In this document: piece by piece, positions 26,663 to 35,004 of the stretch
Position numbering within the stretch: the first letter of the stretch is position 1
How the letters are laid out: every line of letters begins with the position of its first letter
Assembly: GCA_025362035.1 (NCBI GenBank)
Contig: JANYIN010000125.1
Span: forward strand, 1-57,333
Source of the DNA: Gemmatimonadaceae bacterium
GTDB taxonomy: Bacteria > Gemmatimonadota > Gemmatimonadetes > Gemmatimonadales > Gemmatimonadaceae
Reading direction: 5' to 3'
Length of the DNA stretch: 57,333 bases
Translations under genes and position numbers: made by a program
The notes under the pieces: generated by a model
The model's input: the letters and a program-made list of their open reading frames with translations, nothing else
The model's database searches: none
What the model was told of the DNA's origin: nothing

Positions 26663-27441
26663 CACCTTCTCGTCACGACCCGCAAGCCCAGCGCCGCATT
26701 GATCCATCGTACCAGCGGGAGAATCTGTTCGTAATCCCGCAGGAGCAGATCGGGCAGGCGCGCGCTGAACAGATCGCGCGTGGCCAGTTCGTGTCCAATC
26801 GTGAAGGATTGGTGACGAAGCAGTGGCGCGGCCGGATGCGTAGCCGGGTAGCCGCGCGGCATGCGCGACAGCGCGTGTTCCTCGGTCAGGCCTCCGAAGC
26901 GCCGGAGGCGCGGTTCGCGCAGGATCGCGCCGAGTGCGTCATGGTCATCATCAATCGCGGCGCGGATCTTCTGTAGAGTTGGTCGCGGCGGCATCCAGAT
27001 TCCTCCCCCGATTGACGAGCGGTCCGCTTCCACATGGAAATAGAAGCCCGCCCCGCCGTGCGGCGCCGACGCGCCCACGCCGCGTCCCGCATCCGAGTGA
27101 TGAAACCAGCACGCCACGTGCGTCTTGTAAGGCGACTTGTCGGACGAAAAGCGCACGTCGCGATGAATTCGAAACAGGGAGCGCTTGGGATCGCCGACAA
27201 TCTCCGGCGCGAGCGTCGCGAACCGGACGTCCATCTCCTCGACCAGAGCGGCAAGGGGCTCCTTGAGCTCCGTTTCATACGTCGCACGATGGCGGCCGAA
27301 CCACTCGCGATCATTGTGCCGCCGCAGAGCGCGCAGAAAGGCCAGTCCCGCCGGCCGGAAGCCGGTGAACTCCGCGGTGCGCCTGGCGGCACTCGTTGAC
27401 GGGGTCGTGCTCCCTGTGGTCGTTTTTCGGCTATTCGGCAC
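26662..27441 (-). CDS. DUF2461 domain protein
   Basis: About 259 aa. The DUF2461 (TIGR02453) domain covers most of the protein: TGFRPAGLAFLRALRRHNDREWF, LFRIHRDVRFSSDKSPYKTH and GAGFYFHVEADRSSIGGGIW. The family is widespread, cytoplasmic and functionally undefined. The start is uncertain: GTG 27441 lies just after the stop of the upstream GNAT gene and gives a sensible length, while the open frame runs to 27591 with no family similarity and would overlap that gene. Confidence 0.85.
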   Translation of the reverse strand: MPNSRKTTTGSTTPSTSAARRTAEFTGFRPAGLAFLRALRRHNDREWFGRHRATYETELKEPLAALVEEMDVRFATLAPEIVGDPKRSLFRIHRDVRFSSDKSPYKTHVACWFHHSDAGRGVGASAPHGGAGFYFHVEADRSSIGGGIWMPPRPTLQKIRAAIDDDHDALGAILREPRLRRFGGLTEEHALSRMPRGYPATHPAAPLLRHQSFTIGHELATRDLFSARLPDLLLRDYEQILPLVRWINAALGLRVVTRR

Positions 27442-27464
27442 GCGTATGAGCAGTGTTGACGTGA

Positions 27465-27950
27465 TTACGTCGTCGCCAGCATGGCGAGCGCGTCCCCCGA
27501 CACCTGGTACGTCGTCCACTCGCTCTTCGGAATCGCGCCCACCGACTCGTAGAATCGAATGGCATCGGAGTTCCAGTCCAGCACGGCCCATTCGAGCCTG
27601 CCATAGCCACGTGCAACAGCGGTCCTGGCGAGCGACGCCAGCAACTGTCGACCCAACCCTTGGGCACGATAGGCGGGAAAGACGAACAGGTCCTCGAGAT
27701 AAATGCCCGGCCTCGCGAGAAACGTCGAGTAGTTACGAAACCACAGCGCGAAGCCGGCGGGCGTGTCGCCATCGAAGGCGAGCGTGACCTGAGCCGCCGG
27801 ATCCTCACCGAACAGTGACTCGGCGAGCAGCCCTTCAGTGGCCACACACGCGTGGGCAAGCCGCTCGTACTCCGCGAGTCCTTGTATGCATCGCAGAATG
27901 GCGGGCACATCGTCGGCGGCCGCCGGGCGCAATGTGAATTCCGTGGCCAC
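27465..27950 (-). CDS. GNAT acetyltransferase, diamine-acetyltransferase-like
   Basis: A 161-aa GNAT enzyme close in pattern to the spermidine/spermine N1-acetyltransferase (SSAT) type: AILRCIQGLAEYERL near the N-terminus, FLARPGIYLEDLFVFPAYR, the CoA loop RAQGLGRQLLASLA and the C-terminal WNSDAIRFYESVGA with the conserved tyrosine. Known relatives acetylate polyamines, thialysine or related diamines; the substrate here is not known. It lies 36 bp after the DinB gene and 23 bp before DUF2461, inside the leftward operon. Confidence 0.92.
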   Translation of the reverse strand: MATEFTLRPAAADDVPAILRCIQGLAEYERLAHACVATEGLLAESLFGEDPAAQVTLAFDGDTPAGFALWFRNYSTFLARPGIYLEDLFVFPAYRAQGLGRQLLASLARTAVARGYGRLEWAVLDWNSDAIRFYESVGAIPKSEWTTYQVSGDALAMLATT

Positions 27951-27986
27951 GTGCGTCTCTGTTGTCCGTTCGATCGTGTCGTCGGT

Positions 27987-28514
27987 TCAGATGCCGTACG
28001 ACTCGTGAAGAATTCGCATGTGGTGACGGGAGTGGCCGGCCGCGACATAGGCCAGCGCCCGCACAGAAATGGGCTTTCCGCTCGCGGTTCCGCGCTTGGA
28101 CCATGCGTTCGGCGACAACGATTCGAGCATCAGCACGGTGCTGTCTCGCACGGCCACCATCTCCTTCGCGAGGTGGGCCACGGTACGCGAGTCGGCGCCG
28201 GAGGTGCGAACATATTCGTCCTGGTCAAAGCTTGCGAGCGGCGTTTCATCGCCGCGCGCAATGCGCAGCAGGCGATACGAGAAGATGCGCTCCGCGTCGA
28301 TCATGTGGCCGAGGACTTCGCGGACGCTCCATTTGCCCTCCGCGTAGCGGTGCCCGCCTTTGGACTCCGGGATGTCGGCGAGCGTCTTCGCGAGATCGCG
28401 TCCTTCCTCGCGCATCAGCTCCACGATGTTGCCGTCGGGCACGGCACCGATGTAGGTCGAATAGAATGGCGCGAACTCGGACGCTTCGGGGCGCGCGTGC
28501 GTTGCGGTAGTCAT
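27987..28514 (-). CDS. DinB-family protein
   Basis: A 175-aa four-helix protein of the DinB/YfiT-like superfamily. The three metal-binding histidines are recognisable: H in VREVLGHMIDAERI and the pair in AAGHSRHHMRIL. Relatives are thiol-dependent S-transferases (bacillithiol or mycothiol) or have unknown roles. Length and the DUF664/DinB_2 pattern (SYRLLRIARGDETPL) are normal. It is 21 bp downstream of lgt in the same operon. Confidence 0.92.
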   Translation of the reverse strand: MTTATHARPEASEFAPFYSTYIGAVPDGNIVELMREEGRDLAKTLADIPESKGGHRYAEGKWSVREVLGHMIDAERIFSYRLLRIARGDETPLASFDQDEYVRTSGADSRTVAHLAKEMVAVRDSTVLMLESLSPNAWSKRGTASGKPISVRALAYVAAGHSRHHMRILHESYGI

Positions 28515-28535
28515 CGGGGCAATGGCGAGAGTGAA

Positions 28536-29360
28536 TCAGCGGGTTGCTTGAAGCGCGGGTGTGGCGCTGCGACGCGACGCGAGCAGGGCGATGCCGGCCG
28601 CGGTCACGCCGAGCGCGACGAGTTGCGCGGAGGTAACGGGGCCGATCACGTCGTTCTTGGCGCGGAAGAACTCGACGACGAACCGTTCGAGCCCCGCCAG
28701 TATGCAGTACAAGCCGAACAGCCAGCCGGCCCCGTGCGCATGCTTCCGGTACCGCCAGAGAATGCCGAACATCGCGAAGCCGAGCAGAACTTCGAGCAGC
28801 TGCGTTGGATAGACGCTCATGATTGTCTCCGGCGGAATGGAAGCCGGAAGATTCGCATGGTATGCCGCATTCATGACGTAGGCGCTGGTCTTCGGAATTC
28901 CCTCAGGAAACGCGACGGCGAGTGGGCCGTCGTACACGCGCCCGTAATCGTCACCCACCGCCCAGCACCCTGTGCGACCGATCGAGTAGCCGGCCGCGAT
29001 GCCCACGGCGCAGGCGTCGGCAATGCGCAGGAACGACTTGCGTCGCCAACGGATGACGAGGGCACACAGAGCCACCGCGCCGATGAACCCGCCCCAGAAC
29101 ACAAATCCCGCGCGACCAAACAACGCGGCCAGACTGTGTTCGAGAATTGCATAGTAGATCTTTGCGCCGACGACGGTGCCCAGCAGCGCTGCGAACGTCA
29201 CGTCGTTCATGATGTCCGGATCGTCGCCGCGCTGCTCGAGAACGTGCTGCGACGTCCAGTGCGCCACGCCGAACGCCGCCATCATCGCCAGACCGAAGCC
29301 GGTAAGCGCAATGGGGCCGATGGAAAAATTGAACGGGTGGTGAATGATTGGGGTCGTCAC
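28536..29360 (-). CDS. lgt: Prolipoprotein diacylglyceryl transferase
   Basis: A 274-aa inner-membrane enzyme that moves diacylglycerol from phosphatidylglycerol to the lipobox cysteine of prolipoproteins. Seven hydrophobic segments are visible, with the Lgt signature region SIGRTGCWAVGDDYG (usual form GRxGNFxNxExxG, so divergent here), the second-half motif YPTQLLE and the C-terminal GLERFVVEFFR. The GTG at 29360 overlaps the stop of the upstream plug-protein gene as GTGA, which fixes the start. The divergent signature suggests an Lgt-like paralogue; whether it is the main cellular Lgt cannot be told here. Confidence 0.88.
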   Translation of the reverse strand: MTTPIIHHPFNFSIGPIALTGFGLAMMAAFGVAHWTSQHVLEQRGDDPDIMNDVTFAALLGTVVGAKIYYAILEHSLAALFGRAGFVFWGGFIGAVALCALVIRWRRKSFLRIADACAVGIAAGYSIGRTGCWAVGDDYGRVYDGPLAVAFPEGIPKTSAYVMNAAYHANLPASIPPETIMSVYPTQLLEVLLGFAMFGILWRYRKHAHGAGWLFGLYCILAGLERFVVEFFRAKNDVIGPVTSAQLVALGVTAAGIALLASRRSATPALQATR

Positions 29361-30874
29361 TTTCTTCTCCGCGATTCCACGCGTGTCTTGGTCCACACCA
29401 CGACGGAGGCGCAGTTCTGCCCAACGCTGGTGAACTGTGGGGGAGTGGCGCTGCCCTGATACACCTCGATGGCAACCACCTCTTCCGGACGAACGAACGA
29501 ATCCATGTCGCCCGCCTGGAGCGACTGCCACTGCGAGCCGTCCACCCAAATAGTCACGCACCCGGAGCCCCCCGACGACCGCGTCGAGTAGACCGACATC
29601 TGTCCGTTCTCACTCTGCACGCGGATGCCCGGCACCGTCCGCAGCAAGTCGGTAAAAAGTATCGCTTTGCGCTGATCGATCTCGTCAGGTCCGATGAAGT
29701 GTCCGCCGGCTCCGTTCCTTTTGCGGTCCGACCAGCCGACTTTCTGGAGTCCTTCCTCGCGCACCGAGACCACTTCCACGGGCGACAATTCCGGGACGAA
29801 CACGCCCAGCTTGATCGTCACGCGCGCCGGCTGCCGCGCGGACAGTTCAACGGTTTGTTCGGTGGGCCGGTATCCCAGTTGGCGAACCACGAGTGCCTGT
29901 GTCCCCGCGGGCAACGAATCCAGCACGAACTCTCCATTCGGCTTGGTCAGCGTGGCGGCACTCGACCCCATGAGACCGACGCGGGCGTTCGCTACCGGCC
30001 CATTGCTGGCGTTCAATACCCTGCCCAGGACGCGGGCGGAGCCTTTCTGCTGCGGCTTTGCCGCCAGGCTATCCGCGCCGGCTATCGACGGCGGAAGTGG
30101 TGCCACGCTCATGCTTCTGAGCGCCAGCACCCCTTCTGTCTGTGATACAGTCACTTCCGCGGTGGCGCCGCCGTCCTTGCGTTGCGCCTGCAGCTTCCCT
30201 TCGTACGTGGCGGGCAGACCGCAGAGCTTGTAGGTGCCGTCGGCGCCAACCGTGGCTTCCCGCACGCGGGGCGTGCGCTTCAACTTGAAGCTTGCGGGCA
30301 GGCCCGGTGGATCGGGGTCGTACCACACGAACGACACGCGGGCGCCGACGGCGGCTACGTCGCTGTCCGGTTCGCGGACGCGTCCGATCAGCACGCCCGG
30401 GCCGAGTGAACGCCGTGCCGCCGGGCAGAACATGGCGGCGAAGCGTTCCTCGCCGGGGATCGCAATGACGGTACGAGTCACCTGGTTGGCGCCGACGGTC
30501 ATCGAATCCGTCACGAGCATGATGCCGAGCGTATCGATCAGTGGATGCTCGACGCTCAGCCGGTACTTCCCCGGCTGAAGGGTGTCGATGAGAAACCGGC
30601 CGAGCGAATCGGTGACGACGATACGTCCCGTGCCTTCGACGGTGATCAGTGCACCGACGAGCGGTTCGGAGTGAATGCTGTCCACCGCAACGCCCTGCAG
30701 GTACCCCGTCGTGGGCACGGGCTTGGGAGCAGGCTTCGTGGGCGTGGCCTTCCCGGTGTCGGACTTGGCGGGCACGGCCTTTGATGGCGGCTTCTGCGGA
30801 ATCCGCTGTGCCCGCACTGGCACCGAGCCGAGCAAGAGGAAGAGCAGAGGGGCGAAGTAGCGAAGGGGACGCAT
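29357..30874 (-). CDS. Secreted protein with carboxypeptidase-regulatory-like repeats and a TonB-plug domain
   Basis: A 505-aa protein with a signal peptide (YFAPLLFLLLGSVPVRAQ). A Lys/Pro-rich linker is followed by beta-sandwich regulatory domains (LQGVAVDSIHSEPLVGALITV, and LGRVLNASNGPVANARVGLM with PNGEFVLDSLPAG). A plug-like C-terminal domain then ends the chain (FTDLLRTVPGIRVQ, GCVTIWVDGSQW, EVVAIEVYQG, VVVWTKTR). This is the front end of a SusC-type receptor with no barrel. Cysteines in GSGCVTIW and GQNCASVV may pair. It starts the seven-gene leftward operon and is translationally coupled to lgt. Confidence 0.85.
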   Translation of the reverse strand: MRPLRYFAPLLFLLLGSVPVRAQRIPQKPPSKAVPAKSDTGKATPTKPAPKPVPTTGYLQGVAVDSIHSEPLVGALITVEGTGRIVVTDSLGRFLIDTLQPGKYRLSVEHPLIDTLGIMLVTDSMTVGANQVTRTVIAIPGEERFAAMFCPAARRSLGPGVLIGRVREPDSDVAAVGARVSFVWYDPDPPGLPASFKLKRTPRVREATVGADGTYKLCGLPATYEGKLQAQRKDGGATAEVTVSQTEGVLALRSMSVAPLPPSIAGADSLAAKPQQKGSARVLGRVLNASNGPVANARVGLMGSSAATLTKPNGEFVLDSLPAGTQALVVRQLGYRPTEQTVELSARQPARVTIKLGVFVPELSPVEVVSVREEGLQKVGWSDRKRNGAGGHFIGPDEIDQRKAILFTDLLRTVPGIRVQSENGQMSVYSTRSSGGSGCVTIWVDGSQWQSLQAGDMDSFVRPEEVVAIEVYQGSATPPQFTSVGQNCASVVVWTKTRVESRRRK

Positions 30875-31069
30875 GGAGGGAATATAGGGCGAGAGCCGAC
30901 CGCCTCTACCCGTGAAACCGGATTGGGGGTCCGCGGTGGTGAGATCCGGACGGGGCTGCGTGGCATGACGAGGTGCAGGCGCTGGAGCCGAGGTGTCAGC
31001 CGGGCGCATTCGACGCCGACGGCGTGCTTTCTGCCATAAACGCCCGTGTCTCGAATGCAGGAGTGGCAT

Positions 31070-31288
31070 ATGGGTGGAAAACCGAGCAACAACGTGAAGA
31101 GCGATCGCCCCGAATCGGGCGGCGCCGATCACAATAGCGAACACGAGAACTCCGGGCTCCTGAAGGCCGAGAAGGAGAAATTTGCCATCGAGGAGCAGGA
31201 GAAGATGAAGGCCTCTACGACGCAGAAGCCTCCGAAGCGCGCCCCATTCTCGATCGGGAGCGAGCGGAACTCCAACCCTCGCAAGTAG
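31070..31288 (+). CDS. Small hydrophilic hypothetical protein
   Basis: A 72-aa highly charged protein rich in Lys, Glu, Ser and Asn, with no membrane segment; the middle (LLKAEKEKFAIEEQEKM) is likely helical and the rest disordered. ATG 31070 follows AGGAG at 31059-31063 with ideal six-base spacing, good evidence that it is translated. It is divergent from the plug protein and convergent with the channel gene. No family was recognised. Confidence 0.65.
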   Translation: MGGKPSNNVKSDRPESGGADHNSEHENSGLLKAEKEKFAIEEQEKMKASTTQKPPKRAPFSIGSERNSNPRK

Positions 31289-31297
31289 TCCTCTGGA

Positions 31298-32386
31298 CTA
31301 GCGCTGCCGCGGCGGGTTGTCCTTCGCGCGCGGCGGCGCGAATCCGGTGAACATGCCGGTGTGTCGGAACGTCTGCGTGTGGCGGAGGCCATCGTCGTCG
31401 AAGGACGCGTCATCCACCTGGCTCAGCTTCCGGATGTCGATGGAGATCGTGCCGTCGGGGCCGATCACGTTGTAGAGATTCGTGAACTTCTTGCCGAAAA
31501 CGATTTCCTCCGGCTTGTAGCTCGACCGCGCGTGCACCGTCTGCGCGAAGGTTTCGTCGATGCCGCTCATGAGGATCAGAAACTCGGCCTCGTTGTTCAC
31601 GAGGTCCTGGTGCGTCATGCCGAACATGGGACTTTCTTCGTCGATGGGATGGACGATCGTCCAGCTGAGCGGGAAGAAGACGACCTTGGTGCGCTCGAGC
31701 TTGAGCTGGGAATAGGATCGGCCTTTGCCGTCGAGGTAGGTGAAGAGCACCTTTGCCTCGAGCTCCATGAGCTGGTTGCTCCGCGCGTTGGTGGTGCGGA
31801 ACATGAAACCCGACCGTCCGTGATATGGAGCGACGACCGCCACGTCGCTGAACATCAGCGCCGCCGTGGGACGAGCAAATCGGGCGAACACCAGTCCGGT
31901 GAGGAGGGCGATGGCCAGGATGCTGACCAGCGACTGGACGGTCACCAGCCAGTTGGCCGCGGGGCCCACCGGATAGACCGCACCATAGCCGATGGTGGCG
32001 AACGTCTCGATGCTGAAGAAGAACGCGCGCAGGAACGGACCGCCCATGCGCTCCGGGCCGAGTCCCGCGAGGGCATCGGGTCCGCAGGTGAGGTAGAGCC
32101 CCGCGAACGTGGCGTTGAGCCCGACATACACCAGCGTGAGAATACCAAGGAAGCGCGGCCATGACATGGTGAGCATGGCGTGGTAGCCGTTCAGATAGGA
32201 CAGCGGCGAGAAGCCCTCTCGGCGCGCGGTGAACTGGCCGTTGCGCTCGATGAGCCGGCGCTCGTTCGCACCGCCGACCACTGAACCGAAGCCCAGATCT
32301 TTCGGCTCGTCTCCTGCCGGCGCTTCCGTCTCCGGCTCCGCTGCGACGGGTGGCTGCGCGGGGGGGGTCAGTTCATCGTCGGTCAT
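31298..32386 (-). CDS. Inward-rectifier-type potassium channel (KirBac-like)
   Basis: A 362-aa tetrameric channel subunit. The order is typical: an acidic Pro-rich N-terminus, amphipathic slide helix (YLNGYHAMLTMSWPRFLG), outer helix (ILTLVYVGLNATFAGLYL), pore helix and filter TIGYG in FSIETFATIGYGAVYPVG, inner helix (LVTVQSLVSILAIALLTGLV) and a cytoplasmic immunoglobulin-like gating domain (MFRTTNARSNQLMELEAKV, SWTIVHPIDEESP). Filter and length agree with KirBac channels. ATG 32386 gives the normal N-terminus; the open frame continues upstream without channel features. It should conduct K+ across the inner membrane. Confidence 0.94.
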   Translation of the reverse strand: MTDDELTPPAQPPVAAEPETEAPAGDEPKDLGFGSVVGGANERRLIERNGQFTARREGFSPLSYLNGYHAMLTMSWPRFLGILTLVYVGLNATFAGLYLTCGPDALAGLGPERMGGPFLRAFFFSIETFATIGYGAVYPVGPAANWLVTVQSLVSILAIALLTGLVFARFARPTAALMFSDVAVVAPYHGRSGFMFRTTNARSNQLMELEAKVLFTYLDGKGRSYSQLKLERTKVVFFPLSWTIVHPIDEESPMFGMTHQDLVNNEAEFLILMSGIDETFAQTVHARSSYKPEEIVFGKKFTNLYNVIGPDGTISIDIRKLSQVDDASFDDDGLRHTQTFRHTGMFTGFAPPRAKDNPPRQR

Positions 32387-32467
32387 TGTCTGAAAAAATA
32401 GTGCGCGATCGACAATGCGGAACCGGCGCCGCTTCGTTCGCCATCCGCGGACGATAGATTCCGCCGC

Positions 32468-33535
32468 ATGGCCCCGCGCTCCATCACCCCATTGCCGGCG
32501 CCGGATCTCGCGGCAGCACACGATCCCGGATTCCTCGTTGCCGGGCAGCGGGCGGCGGAGGCGCTCGCCGGGACGCCGCCGGACGCGATCGGACGTCCCC
32601 TTCCCTCACCGGGGAGCGAGAGTCGCGAAATTCGAATCGGCACGGCCTCCTGGACGGACCCGACCATGACCCGCGGCGGCGTCTTCTATCCACCCGGCGT
32701 GTCCACCGCCGACGCGCGCCTGCGGTACTACGCCGAGCAGTTTTCGGTGGTCGAAGTCGATTCCAGCTACTACGCGTTGCCCGATCGCGGCATCGCGCAA
32801 CTCTGGGCCGACCGCACGCCGCCCACCTTCAGCTTTCACGTGAAGGCGCACGCGCTCATGACCGGACAGCCAACCGAAGTCGCACGGCTGCCGGAAGGAC
32901 TCGTGATGCACTTGCCCGTCGAGATCGCGACGAAGACGAAGATTTATGGCAAGGACCTCGATCCCGAACTGCTCGAGCGGGTCTGGGAGCACTTCCTGGA
33001 CGCGCTGACGCCGTTGCGCGAGGTGGGAAAGCTGGGCGGCGTCTTGCTGCAGTATCCGCGCTGGTTCGTTCCGTCACGAGCCAACACGGACATGCTCTCG
33101 GCGACGGCCCGATACCTGGACGGCCTGCCTGCCACCGTGGAGTTCCGCAATCACCTGTGGTTCGAGGGAGACTCGTCAACTCGTCGGACCCTCGATCTGC
33201 TCCGCGATCTCGGGTTGACGCACGTGATGGTCGATGGGCCGCAGGGCCTCGAAAGCAGCGTGCCCGCGGTCCCCGCAGTGACGACGCACACTCTTGCGAT
33301 GATCCGCCTCCACGGTCGCCGTTCAGCCACATGGGAAGCGCCGAGCGTTCCAACGGTGGAACGTTATCGGTATCTGTACTCCGCGGCGGAGCTCGAGCGA
33401 TGGATGCCCTTGATCGAATCCGCCGCCACCGAGGCGACGCGAACGATCGTCTTCTTCAACAATTGTTATGGAAACTACGGCGCTACCAACGCACGGGAGC
33501 TCGTGTCGATGTTGAGCCGAACGCGCAGCGCGTGA
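32468..33535 (+). CDS. DUF72 (YecE-like) protein
   Basis: A 355-aa protein. DUF72 is a TIM-barrel family of unknown function, and its blocks are clear: RIGTASWTDPTM, FYPPGV, RLRYYAEQFSVVEVDSSYYA, FSFHVKAHALMTG, GGVLLQYPRWF, TVEFRNHLWF and the C-terminal FFNNCYGNYGATNA. About 55 extra residues precede the domain (APRSITPLPAPDL). It is divergent from the Kir channel gene, with the two starts about 80 bp apart. No substrate is known for the family. Confidence 0.92.
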   Translation: MAPRSITPLPAPDLAAAHDPGFLVAGQRAAEALAGTPPDAIGRPLPSPGSESREIRIGTASWTDPTMTRGGVFYPPGVSTADARLRYYAEQFSVVEVDSSYYALPDRGIAQLWADRTPPTFSFHVKAHALMTGQPTEVARLPEGLVMHLPVEIATKTKIYGKDLDPELLERVWEHFLDALTPLREVGKLGGVLLQYPRWFVPSRANTDMLSATARYLDGLPATVEFRNHLWFEGDSSTRRTLDLLRDLGLTHVMVDGPQGLESSVPAVPAVTTHTLAMIRLHGRRSATWEAPSVPTVERYRYLYSAAELERWMPLIESAATEATRTIVFFNNCYGNYGATNARELVSMLSRTRSA

Positions 33536-33545
33536 CGCGGTCAGG

Positions 33546-34991
33546 TCACCTGTTCGGACGCGGGGCCTGTGCGCGCCAGTACACGATGGCGCCGAGCAAA
33601 ATGAACGCGAGTGCCCCGCCCACGACCTTGAACTCGAACAGCAGCGGCCGCGTTTCGTCAGACGGCGGAACCATCGCCACGCCCATCGCAAACAGTGTCA
33701 CGAGCAACCCGCACAATCCTACCAACCAGGCCGTGCCCGCGCCGCCGGGCACGCGTATCGTGTTGGCCGGTGCTGCAGTCCCGCGGTGGATCAGGAACGA
33801 GAGGAACAGATAGACGTACGGAATGAAATAGATGAGCAGTTGCGTATCGAGAATGATGAGATAGGCCTTCTCCACGGTCGTGCCCTTGCCGAGAAGGCTG
33901 ACCAGCAGAAACACCGTCGCCAGCGCGGCCTGGACGAGAATCGCGACGTACGGGGTCTTCCATGTGGGATGCACGCGTCCGAACGCCGGCGGAAAGTAGC
34001 GATCGAGTCCGATGGCGAAGGCGACGCGAGCGGGGCCCGTCAGCCACGCCCCGACGCCCCCCACGTTACCGATGGTGTACGCGAGGGCGCTGAACGGCGC
34101 GAGCCACCACAAGGCGGGACTGATCAGCGTTGCGCCGGCCGTGATGGCCTGGAGAAACCCGGACACGATGTTGATGTCGCCAGCGGGAACGAGCCAGAGC
34201 AGCGCACCGGTGCCCAGGATGTAGACCAGCGCGATCAACGGAGCGGCGATGAGGATGGCGCGAGGAAGCGTTCGACGCGGATCCTGCACTTCTCCCCCCA
34301 TGGCGCTGGACAGTTCCAGTCCGGCGAACGCGAAGGCGATGGACGCCCAGAGATTCAGTCCCGACACGTGTCCCAGGTCAGGCACGACGTTGCGCCGCGT
34401 AAACGGATTGGCGGCGACGTGTCCGCTAAAGACGGCGTACGCACCGAGCGCGATGAGGATGACACCGGGGATGTACGTGCCGAGACCTCCGGCGTTCTGC
34501 AGCCATTTTCCCGTGCCCGCGCCGACGATGTTCAGGAGCACCGCGAGCCACAGGCACACGAGCGTGGCCGTGAGCACGTACGTCCAATCGCTCGCGAGCG
34601 GCGTGTTTCCCTTGCCGACCACGTACGTCGCGACGACGGCCGTGGAGATGAGCAGATTGGGATAGTACAGGACGTTGTTGATCCAGTAGCACCATCCGCA
34701 CGCGAAGCCGTGACGTTCGCCGAGTGCCCGCTTGGTCCACTGGTAGATGCCGCCTTCCTGCGGAAAGCGTGACGCGAGTTCGGTGACCACGAGACCCTGC
34801 GGCACGAAGAACATCAACCCCGCCAGCATCCACAGGGCAATCGCGCTCGGGCCCGCCTTTGCCGCCGTGGCCAGCCAGCGGAGGCCGATGACGGCCACCA
34901 GGTTGAACAGGACGAGGTCCCGCAGGCCGAGGGTGCGACGCATCGACAGGTCGGCGGCACCAGCACTCTCGTCCGGGCGCGGTTCGGCCAC
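33546..34991 (-). CDS. APC-superfamily amino acid permease
   Basis: A 481-aa inner-membrane transporter with about 12 helices. APC features are GLRDLVLFNLVAVIGLRWLA at helix 1, SRFPQEGGIYQWTKRALGERHG near helix 3, FAFAGLELSSAMGGEVQDPRR at helix 6 and the late FALG-like region YFPPAFGRVHPTWKTPYVA. The helix-6 and PRR blocks resemble glutamate/GABA antiporter-type members. Substrate is inferred only at the amino-acid level. It begins 13 bp after the DUF5916 gene ends, so the two are probably one transcript. Confidence 0.9.
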   Translation of the reverse strand: MAEPRPDESAGAADLSMRRTLGLRDLVLFNLVAVIGLRWLATAAKAGPSAIALWMLAGLMFFVPQGLVVTELASRFPQEGGIYQWTKRALGERHGFACGWCYWINNVLYYPNLLISTAVVATYVVGKGNTPLASDWTYVLTATLVCLWLAVLLNIVGAGTGKWLQNAGGLGTYIPGVILIALGAYAVFSGHVAANPFTRRNVVPDLGHVSGLNLWASIAFAFAGLELSSAMGGEVQDPRRTLPRAILIAAPLIALVYILGTGALLWLVPAGDINIVSGFLQAITAGATLISPALWWLAPFSALAYTIGNVGGVGAWLTGPARVAFAIGLDRYFPPAFGRVHPTWKTPYVAILVQAALATVFLLVSLLGKGTTVEKAYLIILDTQLLIYFIPYVYLFLSFLIHRGTAAPANTIRVPGGAGTAWLVGLCGLLVTLFAMGVAMVPPSDETRPLLFEFKVVGGALAFILLGAIVYWRAQAPRPNR

Positions 34992-35004
34992 GTGGTGCCT
35001 GCCG

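Noticed and set aside
27852..29459. A 535-aa plus-strand reading frame
   Set aside because: It is antisense to the DinB, lgt and plug genes, all of which have clear family signatures.
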